The notes beneath the pieces were generated by a model. The model was not told the origin of the DNA. It made no database searches and saw only the letters and a list, made by a program, of their open reading frames with translations. This document shows, one piece after another, positions 1-5,524 of a stretch of DNA of 5,524 nucleotides; position 1 is the stretch's first letter; every line of letters begins with the position of its first letter. The position numbers and the translations under genes are program-made. Source of the DNA: Desulfuromonadales bacterium (GTDB lineage Bacteria > Desulfobacterota > Desulfuromonadia > Desulfuromonadales > UBA2294); assembly GCA_030591795.1 (NCBI GenBank), contig JAUVAJ010000138.1, forward strand, positions 1 through 5,524, given 5' to 3'.

Positions 1-383
1 CGGATATTCAGCCGCTGATCTTCGGTATTCGATGGCCACGTGAACAACTTCGTCAACGCATCAGGTTGCGCTTACGCCAACGTCTGGAGCAGGGGATGAT
101 CGCCGAGGTTGAAGCGTTGCTGGCGCAGGGCGTTGAGCATCCGGCCCTTGAATATTACGGCCTCGAATACCGCTTTATCTCGCATTACCTGCAGGGCCAA
201 TTGAATCGCAACGACATGGAACAGAAGCTCTATTCGGCTATTTGTCAATTTGCCAAACGCCAGGAGACCTGGTTTCGCAGGATGGAGCGGCAGTCGACGC
301 AGATCGTCTGGCTGGCGGGCGAAGGAGAGTTGTTGCAGGCCGCTCTGCTTCAGCTTGAAAAAGCAGGCTTTACAGTCTCATGA
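1..383 (+). CDS. miaA: MiaA-like tRNA dimethylallyltransferase, C-terminal part (5' end outside window)
   Basis: The frame is open from base 3 to the TGA at 381-383 and encodes about 126 residues. MiaA transfers a dimethylallyl group to N6 of adenosine 37 in tRNAs reading UNN codons, in the cytoplasm. The visible part shows the family's C-terminal half: FGIRWPRE-LRQRI-R, then GMIAEVEALLAQG, then FAKRQETWFRRMER, which matches the MiaA signature AKRQ-TWFR. It differs from the E. coli type: the usual GYR/GYK segment reads YYGLEYRF and the usual TR before AKRQ reads AICQF. I recall this variant from Bacteroidetes and as a second MiaA in Geobacter relatives. The P-loop and catalytic aspartate lie upstream of the window. 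The stop overlaps the start of the glycosyltransferase. The family is secure; which paralog this is, and whether it has normal activity, is inference. Confidence 0.87.
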   Translation, partial: DIQPLIFGIRWPREQLRQRIRLRLRQRLEQGMIAEVEALLAQGVEHPALEYYGLEYRFISHYLQGQLNRNDMEQKLYSAICQFAKRQETWFRRMERQSTQIVWLAGEGELLQAALLQLEKAGFTVS

Positions 384-1627
384 TCGACGCAAAGGTGCGT
401 TATCTCGCCCGGCAGGGGGTCGCCGGACCATGGCAGATCGCTGGGGCGGATGCTGATGCTTATACTGCCGTGGTGGTTATCCCGGCCTGTGATGAAGAGA
501 GTTGGTTGTTTCACACCCTGGCCAGTTTGGCAGAAAACCGGGCCGCAGTCCTCAGGCAGACCCTGATTCTGGTTGTGCTTAATCACTCGCAACAAGCGAG
601 CGCAGATGTGTGTACCGCCAACCGTCGCACTTTGGCGAGACTGCAGACCGACCCGTTACACGACAAATTGCAGCTCGCCTGGATCGATGCGGTTAGTGCC
701 GGGCTGGAATTGCCGACCGGTGGAGCCGGGGCGGCCAGGCGACTCGGGCTTGACCGGGCTCTTGAGTACCTGGCTGACGACGGCGATCCGTTGCTGATCT
801 GTCTCGATGCCGACACCCTGGTAGAACCGAACTATCTCGACTGTTTGCAGCAACATTTTGCCAACAGTGCTGCCGGTGGGGCGGTCGTGCCGTTTGCGCA
901 TCAGCCGGCTGAATCGGCAGCACTACAGCAGGCGATCGACCGTTACGAGCTGTTTTTGCGCAGTTACGTACTAGGTCTAAGGTTGGCTGGTTCACCGTAC
1001 GCCTTCCACAGCATCGGTAGCGCCATGGCCTGTCGGGCTTCAGCCTATGTTCGCTCCGGCGGCATGCCGCAGCGACCGGCCGGGGAGGATTTTTATTTTC
1101 TACAAAATCTGGCCAGAACCGTCGGTGTTGAATCGGTGCACGGCACCTGTGTCTATCCGGCGGCACGGGTTTCTGACCGGGTACCGTTCGGTACTGGACC
1201 GACCCTGAGTAGTTTGCTGGCTGATCCTGACGGCCAGCTTTTTTATCCGCTCGACGCCTTTCTCCTGCTTGGTGAATTCTTGCAACTGGCAGTCGGCTGG
1301 CCAGCTGATGGCGAAGCGTTACAACAGCAGACTGATCAGCTGCAGCCGGTTCTCGGCCAATTCATGCTGGAGCAGAAGCTGGCGACAGTCGTTGATCGGT
1401 TACGCCGCAACAGCCCGACTCAGGAGCATTTTATTCGGGCATTTCACGGTTGGTTCGATGGTCTTAAAAGCCTGCGTCTGCTGCGGCGACTATGTTCCGG
1501 TACGCCGTTTTGTATGCTGACGGCTGAAGCTGCAGTTCCGACGCTGTTACGCCGGGCCGGGTTGGTAGTGGAGACTGATCTGGTGCGGATGCTTGAAAGC
1601 GTCAGAGCAGACCAGAATAACCGATAA
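380..1627 (+). CDS. GT2-type glycosyltransferase, GT-A fold, substrate unknown
   Basis: A 415-residue soluble protein with no signal peptide or evident membrane helix. GT2 features in order: a nucleotide-binding first strand VVVIPACDEES (residues 31-41), a second strand LILVVLN (62-68), GGAGAARRLGLDRAL (114-128), the metal-binding DxD as D143-A-D145 in LICLDADTLVEPNYL, then HSIGSAMACRASAY (210-223) and SGGMPQRPAGEDFYF with the acidic pair E236-D237 that usually supplies the catalytic base. A basic motif ARVSDRVPFGTG lies at 262-273. Residues 290-415 look mainly helical and I do not recognise a domain there. ATG380 overlaps the upstream TGA (ATGA) and has only a weak distant AGG, so translation is probably coupled to the miaA-like gene. 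No lipopolysaccharide or capsule genes are visible. Sugar donor and acceptor cannot be told from sequence. The fold is confident; the role is open. Confidence 0.85.
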   Translation: MIDAKVRYLARQGVAGPWQIAGADADAYTAVVVIPACDEESWLFHTLASLAENRAAVLRQTLILVVLNHSQQASADVCTANRRTLARLQTDPLHDKLQLAWIDAVSAGLELPTGGAGAARRLGLDRALEYLADDGDPLLICLDADTLVEPNYLDCLQQHFANSAAGGAVVPFAHQPAESAALQQAIDRYELFLRSYVLGLRLAGSPYAFHSIGSAMACRASAYVRSGGMPQRPAGEDFYFLQNLARTVGVESVHGTCVYPAARVSDRVPFGTGPTLSSLLADPDGQLFYPLDAFLLLGEFLQLAVGWPADGEALQQQTDQLQPVLGQFMLEQKLATVVDRLRRNSPTQEHFIRAFHGWFDGLKSLRLLRRLCSGTPFCMLTAEAAVPTLLRRAGLVVETDLVRMLESVRADQNNR

Positions 1628-1630
1628 TGC

Positions 1631-1659
1631 TTCCTCGAAGCGCGGCTTTCAGGTAGAAT
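1631..1659 (+). promoter_or_regulatory. Weak sigma-70-like promoter candidate before pilZ gene
   Basis: TAGAAT at 1654-1659 matches the -10 consensus at five of six bases, but the hexamer 17 bases upstream (TTCCTC, 1631-1636) is a poor -35. Transcription would start near 1666, giving a short leader of about 20 bases to ATG1688 and making ATG1667 nearly leaderless. It is a weak candidate: the 60-base gap could equally be internal to an operon. Confidence 0.2.
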
Positions 1660-1672
1660 ACGCGCAATGACT

Positions 1673-1678
1673 GAAGGG
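1673..1678 (+). promoter_or_regulatory. Ribosome binding site deciding the PilZ start
   Basis: GAAGGG lies nine bases before ATG1688, a good distance, whereas ATG1667 in the same frame has only AGGT about 12 bases upstream. This favours the shorter 124-residue product over the 131-residue one. Confidence 0.5.
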
Positions 1679-1687
1679 TTGACTATC

Positions 1688-2062
1688 ATGGCTGAAGAAC
1701 AGAGACCGACAACTGAGAATACTCAGGCAGATAAACGCAAAAATCTCCGCTCCCCTCTATTGACACTTCGGGTCAAACTGAATGATGGTAGCAAGGTTTT
1801 TTTTGGTTACACCAAGAACATCAGTCGTAGCGGCATGTTCATCTCGTCGGTCAACCCGAAACCGGCTGGAGAGATTTATCAGGTCGAGATCCCTCTGCCT
1901 GAGCCGATTAACCAGACTATTCAGTGCTCTTGCGAAGTGGTCTGGAACCGGCATTTTGCGAAGAAGGCTGTCTATGAACCGGGTATGGGCCTGAAATTCT
2001 TCGGTCTGTCGGAGGACGTAGCCGCAAAGATTGACCACTGGATCAACGAAACATCCAATTGA
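1688..2062 (+). CDS. Single-domain PilZ protein, likely c-di-GMP binding
   Basis: A 124-residue protein that is almost entirely one PilZ domain. The c-di-GMP binding signature is intact: RxxxR as R17-K-N-L-R21, and (D/N)xSxxG as N44-I-S-R-S-G49, followed by MFI. The C-terminal barrel strands are recognisable in CEVVWNR and EPGMGLKFFGL, ending in a helix KIDHWINE. There is no signal peptide or output domain, so it should act in the cytoplasm by binding a partner when loaded with the nucleotide. The form NISRSGMFI resembles the stand-alone PilZ proteins common in deltaproteobacteria such as Myxococcus. I chose ATG1688 because GAAGGG is well placed before it; ATG1667 would add seven residues. 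It lies 60 bases after the glycosyltransferase and about 200 before a chemoreceptor, so its partner could be either or neither. Confidence 0.88.
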   Translation: MAEEQRPTTENTQADKRKNLRSPLLTLRVKLNDGSKVFFGYTKNISRSGMFISSVNPKPAGEIYQVEIPLPEPINQTIQCSCEVVWNRHFAKKAVYEPGMGLKFFGLSEDVAAKIDHWINETSN

Positions 2063-2177
2063 TTTTTCATCCCCTTCATGATTCCCTCTTCTGATTTTTG
2101 CTGTCGCGTATAAATTAAATGTCGACGTGCAATCTTTTCTTGAACATCGTCAAGCAGTCACAAATATCCATAAATGG

Positions 2178-2206
2178 TTGCCAGCTGTGAAAAATGCGTG
2201 TAAATT
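2178..2206 (+). promoter_or_regulatory. Putative sigma-70 promoter of the chemoreceptor gene
   Basis: TTGCCA at 2178-2183 matches the -35 consensus at five of six positions. After exactly 17 bases, TAAATT (2201-2206) matches the -10 at four of six, preceded by TG. The start of transcription would fall near 2213, inside a 10-bp palindrome, with a leader of about 45 bases. It was judged by eye, so other weak hexamers in this AT-rich gap remain possible, for example TTGAAC at 2140. Confidence 0.4.
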
Positions 2207-2209
2207 TGG

Positions 2210-2219
2210 TAACTAGTTA
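2210..2219. repeat. Perfect 10-bp palindrome overlapping the predicted transcription start
   Basis: TAACTAGTTA reads identically on both strands. It lies just downstream of the predicted -10, where a repressor dimer would block initiation. A partial echo, ACTAGCTGGTTAG, follows at 2238-2250. A 10-bp palindrome in AT-rich DNA can arise by chance, so an operator role is only a suggestion. Confidence 0.3.
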
Positions 2220-2247
2220 TTTTTATGGCAATTCTACACTAGCTGGT

Positions 2248-2252
2248 TAGGA
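2248..2252 (+). promoter_or_regulatory. Ribosome binding site deciding the chemoreceptor start
   Basis: TAGGA precedes three in-frame starts: GTG2254 (gap 1), ATG2257 (gap 4) and ATG2260 (gap 7). The last has the most usual spacing and is used here. Confidence 0.5.
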
Positions 2253-2259
2253 TGTGATG

Positions 2260-4635
2260 ATGATAAAGACTCTGACTCTTCGCTGGAAGATTCTCCTCAG
2301 TCTCGTCGGCCTCTCTTTTTTCTCTATTTGCGGAATCCTGTTTTTCTTTTCCGGTTTGAATGAAAAACAACTGGAAAAGGCGCTCACACAACGGGTGGTT
2401 CAGGTCGCCAATTTTGTCAGCCGAAGTCTCGATATAAAAGAGGCTGAGGTTGCCAACTATATCAACCTCATGTCGTCAAATGTTGACCTGGTCAACGCCG
2501 TCTACTATTTTGAGTTGACCAAGGATGGTGGCCAGATCAACAGTGTTGTCGCTACGGCACAAGATGTGTTTGATCTTGATATGGTAGAGATTTTTGATCA
2601 GGATGGTGGTGTGGTGGTGCGTAACCTGGCACATGGTCGTGATATCCCCCGGACTTCCGGTATAGAACACACCCTGATTGCCAGCGCAGTCCAGAACGAA
2701 ACCAGCAATGATATCACCATGATCGACGGTCGCTTGTCGATTGTCAGTGCGGCGCCGATAAATCTCTCCGGCACACAGATCGGGGTTATTGTCGGTGTAG
2801 AATTTCTCGATGACGGTTTCGCCCAGGCGATCCGTGATCTGGGTAACGCCGAGGTTGCTTTTTTTGATAGTAAATCGATTGTTGCCGCTTCACATGATGA
2901 GCTGAAGGCTTTATCACCGGCGACTCTGATGGCCGGTGGAAACCAGAATCTCTCGATCCAGGGTGTATCATACCGTCTTTTCACAAACGATCTAGGCAGC
3001 TCCGGTAAAAAAATGCTGTTAGCAGTTGACCGGTCGGATGCTGTGGCCGCTACGAGTTATGTCCGGAGCGTATTGTTGGTGATCCTGCTACTGGTCACTG
3101 TCATTGCTGTCTTGGTCGGGCTCGGCATCTCCAGTAATATCGTCAAGCCGCTCGGTGTTGTGGTACACAATCTCAAGGAAATTGCCACTGGCGGCGGGGA
3201 TCTGACCCGGAAAATTGAAATAAATTCGAAGGATGAGGTCGGTGAGCTGGCTGAAAACTTCAACGCCTTTCTTGAAATGATGCGTGAGATGATCGGCCGG
3301 ATTCATACTGTTACGGCCGGGTTGAACAGTGCCGGCGCCCAGATCAAAACGTCTTCGGGACAGGTATCCAAAGGTACCTCACAGCAGGCGGCTTCGCTTG
3401 AGGAGTCGTTCCTGGCCTTGCAGGGGATCGATGAAAGCATTTCCGGGATTGCTGAAAGTACCGGTTCGCTGGTTGAGTCAGCCGAAGCAAGCTCGTCGGC
3501 TACGCTCGAGTTAGGTGCGACCATCGAGGAGATTGCCTCGCAGATGGAGAAGTTGTTTTCGACTGTTGATGAGGTATCAAGTTCGATCAATGAAATGTCG
3601 GTCTCCAGTCAGCAAGTCGCAGAAAATGTCGAAATACTCTCCTCTTCCACCGAAGTAACGGCATCTTCTATTATCGAACTCGATGCCTCTATCAAAGAGA
3701 TTGAAGAGAACGCAGAGAAAACATATAGCCTGGCCGAAGAAGCGGCGCACGATGCCGAAGAGGGTAAAGCTGCCGTCGATGAAACGATCAACGGTATCGG
3801 TGAGATCCGCGAGATGGTCGACCGGGCAGCTGTGGCGATCGAGGACCTCGGTGGACAGTCAACCGAGATCGGCAAGATTTTGACCGTTATCGACGAGGTT
3901 GCCGATCAGACCAGCCTGCTGGCTCTAAATGCGGCAATTATCGCCGCCCAGGCTGGTGAGCATGGTAAGGGTTTTGCGGTTGTTGCCGATGAGATTCGTG
4001 AGCTCGCTGAGCGGACAGCAGTATCGACGCGCGAGATCGGGTTGATCATCAACAACCTGCAAAGAGGAACCGACGAGGCGGTCGAAGCGATGCGAGCCGG
4101 CAGTGAGCGGGTGCATCAGGAAACCGAGCGGTCCAAGGGGGCCGGTGCGGCTCTCGACCAGATTCGCAACAGTACGTTGAAGGCCTCTGATCAGGTGCGC
4201 GGGATTGTCCGGGCGACGCAGGAGCAGTCGCGCGGCAGCCGGCAGATCACTGATTCGATCAACCAGATTTCGAGCATGCTCGGCCAGATTTCTTCAGCAA
4301 TCAAGCAACAGACCGATGGCGCGCGGCAACTTTCACACGCCGCTGAGTCGATGAAAGAGATCGCCTCGCAGGGTAAACTCAGCACCGCTGAACAGGCGAA
4401 GGGGAGTCGACAGATCAATACCAGTATGGAGCAGATTCGCAATATGATCGAGCGGATTGATGAAGCGACCCGCGAGCAGACTCAGCGCAGCAAGCAGGTG
4501 GTTGAGGCGGTGGCCAAGGTTAAGCAGATAGCAGAATCGAATTCCGGTCTGACGACCGAACTCGATCAAGTGGTCGAGAGCCTGACCCAACAGACCACGG
4601 CTCTCGAAGAAGAAGTCGGCGCCTTTAAAGTATGA
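2260..4635 (+). CDS. Methyl-accepting chemotaxis protein: dCache-like sensor, HAMP, very long signalling domain
   Basis: A 791-residue transmembrane chemoreceptor that should relay a periplasmic signal to a CheA/CheW array. Order of parts: transmembrane helix about 11-33; periplasmic region 34-269 that looks like a double-Cache sensor ([13 protein letters not shown] near 110, SAAPI...[14 protein letters not shown] at 163-188); transmembrane helix 271-290; HAMP about 291-342 with P297 and D325-E-V-G; then a continuous coiled coil to the C-terminus. QQAASLEES (375-383) resembles the first methylation helix of Tsr. The hairpin tip is [30 protein letters not shown] in form, with the turn at E567. 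The arms are about 225 residues each, some 14 heptads longer per arm than Tsr. No NWETF-type CheR tether is present; the protein ends EEVGAFKV. The ligand is unknown. The stop overlaps the next gene's ATG. Receptor identity is secure; the Cache subtype is inferred. Confidence 0.95.
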   Translation: MIKTLTLRWKILLSLVGLSFFSICGILFFFSGLNEKQLEKALTQRVVQVANFVSRSLDIKEAEVANYINLMSSNVDLVNAVYYFELTKDGGQINSVVATAQDVFDLDMVEIFDQDGGVVVRNLAHGRDIPRTSGIEHTLIASAVQNETSNDITMIDGRLSIVSAAPINLSGTQIGVIVGVEFLDDGFAQAIRDLGNAEVAFFDSKSIVAASHDELKALSPATLMAGGNQNLSIQGVSYRLFTNDLGSSGKKMLLAVDRSDAVAATSYVRSVLLVILLLVTVIAVLVGLGISSNIVKPLGVVVHNLKEIATGGGDLTRKIEINSKDEVGELAENFNAFLEMMREMIGRIHTVTAGLNSAGAQIKTSSGQVSKGTSQQAASLEESFLALQGIDESISGIAESTGSLVESAEASSSATLELGATIEEIASQMEKLFSTVDEVSSSINEMSVSSQQVAENVEILSSSTEVTASSIIELDASIKEIEENAEKTYSLAEEAAHDAEEGKAAVDETINGIGEIREMVDRAAVAIEDLGGQSTEIGKILTVIDEVADQTSLLALNAAIIAAQAGEHGKGFAVVADEIRELAERTAVSTREIGLIINNLQRGTDEAVEAMRAGSERVHQETERSKGAGAALDQIRNSTLKASDQVRGIVRATQEQSRGSRQITDSINQISSMLGQISSAIKQQTDGARQLSHAAESMKEIASQGKLSTAEQAKGSRQINTSMEQIRNMIERIDEATREQTQRSKQVVEAVAKVKQIAESNSGLTTELDQVVESLTQQTTALEEEVGAFKV

Positions 4636-5414
4636 CCCCGGCGACCCTGGAGGTCACATTGCTCGGGACGGGTACCAGTACCGGTGTTCCGGTGCCGGGA
4701 TGCGGTTGTCCGGTTTGTTGCTCGAACGATCCGTTTAACTGTCGCACCCGGTGCAGCCTGCTTATCTCATTCCGGGGAAAAAACATTTTGATCGATACGG
4801 CGACCGATCTGCGGCAACAGGTGTTGCGCGAGGCGGTCGATCATATCGATGCGGTTCTCTACACGCATACCCACGCTGACCATATTCACGGCATTGATGA
4901 TCTGCGCCCCTTTAATCACCACAATGGCACGCCGCTGCCGTTGTATGCTGGTGCCGGTGCGGTTCAAGCCATGCGGCAAAACTTTCGTTATATTTTCGAG
5001 CCGGATGCAGAGAACGTTTACCGGCCACGGCTGTCAGTCTGGACAATCGCCGGTCCGTTCTCCCTGTTTGGTCTGCTGGTGACGCCGCTCAAGCTGAAGC
5101 ATGGTGCCGGTTTCTCAACCGGCTATCGGATCGGGCCGATAGCTTATTTGACTGATTGCAGCGCAATTCCGGACGAGGCCAGGTCTGCACTCGGCAAGCT
5201 TGATCTGCTGATTCTCGACGCGCTCCGCTTTCGTCCACATGCGGCACACTTCAATGTTGCCGGGGCGCTTGCCGAAGCCGAACGGATCGGCGCCGGAAAA
5301 ACCTTGTTGACGCATCTGAGCCACGACGTGGATCACAGCCGGCACGCAAACGGATTGCCGCCGGGCGTCGCTTTTGCTTACGATGGACAGAAGTTGCAGT
5401 TTAAGATCAGCTGA
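4632..5414 (+). CDS. PhnP-like metallo-beta-lactamase-fold phosphodiesterase
   Basis: A 260-residue cytoplasmic MBL-fold hydrolase close to the length of E. coli PhnP, which opens 5-phosphoribosyl 1,2-cyclic phosphate. Visible features: first strand [12 protein letters not shown] (7-18); C24-x-C26-x2-C29, matching the structural zinc site of Phn[12 protein letters not shown] (53-63); metal motif H79-T-H81-A-D83-H84; H157; D175 in [13 protein letters not shown]206; and T227-H-L-S-H231, the counterpart of the PhnP THISH segment. All expected metal ligands appear present, so it should be active. The start ATG4632 overlaps the chemoreceptor stop (ATGA), suggesting coupled translation. A GGAGGT at 4649 before TTG4659 looks like a better ribosome site, but starting there would remove the first beta strand. 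No phosphonate genes are visible, so the true substrate may be another cyclic phosphodiester. Family confident, substrate uncertain. Confidence 0.88.
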   Translation: MTPATLEVTLLGTGTSTGVPVPGCGCPVCCSNDPFNCRTRCSLLISFRGKNILIDTATDLRQQVLREAVDHIDAVLYTHTHADHIHGIDDLRPFNHHNGTPLPLYAGAGAVQAMRQNFRYIFEPDAENVYRPRLSVWTIAGPFSLFGLLVTPLKLKHGAGFSTGYRIGPIAYLTDCSAIPDEARSALGKLDLLILDALRFRPHAAHFNVAGALAEAERIGAGKTLLTHLSHDVDHSRHANGLPPGVAFAYDGQKLQFKIS

Positions 5415-5442
5415 GCCCGATCTGCCTCGGGCCTATATATTT
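5415..5442 (+). terminator. Hairpin after the MBL hydrolase gene, weak terminator or attenuator
   Basis: GCCCGA (5415-5420) pairs perfectly with TCGGGC (5427-5432) across a six-base loop, beginning at the base after the TGA. The tail CTATATATTT is only moderately T-rich, so termination may be partial. The next gene starts just 24 bases past the stem with no clear separate promoter, so the hairpin could also reduce rather than stop transcription into it. Confidence 0.45.
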
Positions 5443-5456
5443 CACACGGAATTATC

Positions 5457-5524
5457 ATGTACCAGGAAGTCCGACTGCACGGGCACATAGACGACACCGT
5501 CGAATATTATGCGACCGCCGCTTC
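5457..5524 (+). CDS. Start of an unidentified gene, truncated by the window end
   Basis: An open frame begins at ATG5457 with GGA six bases upstream, and runs without a stop to the end of the window. The 22 complete codons begin MYQEVRLHGHIDDTVEYY. This is too short to name; I do not recognise it. There is no hydrophobic stretch or signal peptide in what is visible, and the histidine and acidic residues (HGHIDD) are the only notable feature. Spacing and strand suggest it could be read through from the MBL hydrolase gene if the intervening hairpin is leaky. Confidence 0.55.
   Translation, partial: MYQEVRLHGHIDDTVEYYATAA

Larger units (their letters stand above)
2063..2259 (+). other. AT-rich intergenic region with promoter for the chemoreceptor
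   Basis: A gap of 197 bases that is clearly richer in A and T than the flanking genes. I see no convincing terminator hairpin after the pilZ gene and no credible small gene. It contains a probable sigma-70 promoter (2178-2206), a perfect 10-bp palindrome (2210-2219) and the ribosome binding site of the chemoreceptor. No sigma-54 (GG-N10-GC) or sigma-28 pattern fits on inspection. Confidence 0.6.

Noticed and set aside
583..1285. Long open frames on the minus strand through the glycosyltransferase and chemoreceptor genes
   Set aside because: They lie antisense to well-supported genes, resemble no family I know, and have compositions typical of shadow frames.
1629..1641. GCTTC-CTC-GAAGC hairpin after the glycosyltransferase as a terminator
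   Set aside because: It has only five base pairs with a three-base loop and no following T run.
1760..1788. Perfect TTGACA inside the pilZ gene as an internal promoter
   Set aside because: No acceptable -10 lies at 16-18 bases, and the sequence encodes a conserved strand of the PilZ domain.
2078..2113. Short frame starting at an ATG in the intergenic gap (about 11 codons)
   Set aside because: There is no ribosome binding site before it and it is too short to support.
2220..2245. TGGCA...AGC as a sigma-54 promoter for the chemoreceptor
   Set aside because: The spacing between the GG and GC elements is about three bases too long.
4649..4661. GGAGGT followed by an in-frame TTG as an alternative start for the MBL hydrolase
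   Set aside because: It has a strong Shine-Dalgarno match, but the spacing is only four bases and a TTG start would delete the first beta strand that PhnP-like proteins need. The GAG-GTC codons encode that strand.

Overview
The window reads as a chromosomal segment of a Gram-negative bacterium, most likely a deltaproteobacterium of the Desulfuromonas/Geobacter type (Desulfuromonadales). This is inferred from three things: a MiaA C-terminus of the divergent 'GLEYR...FAKRQ.TWFRRM' kind, a short stand-alone PilZ protein, and a chemoreceptor whose tip reads [20 protein letters not shown], a form I associate with that group from memory. Base composition is moderately GC-rich and looks even across the genes. 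I saw no mobile elements, RNA genes or CRISPR. All genes are on the + strand.

Layout. (1) Positions 1-383 hold the C-terminal part of a tRNA dimethylallyltransferase-like gene. Its stop overlaps the start of (2) a 415-residue GT2-type glycosyltransferase (380-1627) in an ATGA junction. (3) After 60 bases comes a 124-residue PilZ-domain protein (1688-2062), a likely c-di-GMP effector. (4) A 197-base AT-rich gap (2063-2259) carries a plausible sigma-70 promoter and a perfect 10-bp palindrome. (5) It precedes a large membrane chemoreceptor (2260-4635) with a dCache-like periplasmic sensor, HAMP and a very long cytoplasmic coiled-coil hairpin. (6) Its stop again overlaps, as ATGA, the start of a PhnP-like metallo-beta-lactamase-fold phosphodiesterase (4632-5414). 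(7) A GC-rich hairpin follows immediately, and then a new reading frame starts at 5457 and runs off the end.

The genes look like two or three short transcription units: the miaA-like/glycosyltransferase pair, perhaps with pilZ, and the chemoreceptor/MBL hydrolase pair. PilZ next to a chemoreceptor suggests surface-behaviour control, but no cheA, cheW, cheR or motility gene lies in the window, so the pathway cannot be assigned.

I did not find a clearly new multi-gene system. The points most worth a second look are the translational coupling of a divergent MiaA to an unassigned glycosyltransferase, and the chemoreceptor's unusually long signalling hairpin. In that hairpin, three acidic/amide pairs on one arm mirror three on the other exactly around the tip glutamate. 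The same receptor has lost the canonical Glu and Arg of the enteric receptor tip. The coupling of the chemoreceptor to a PhnP-like hydrolase is a further lead.
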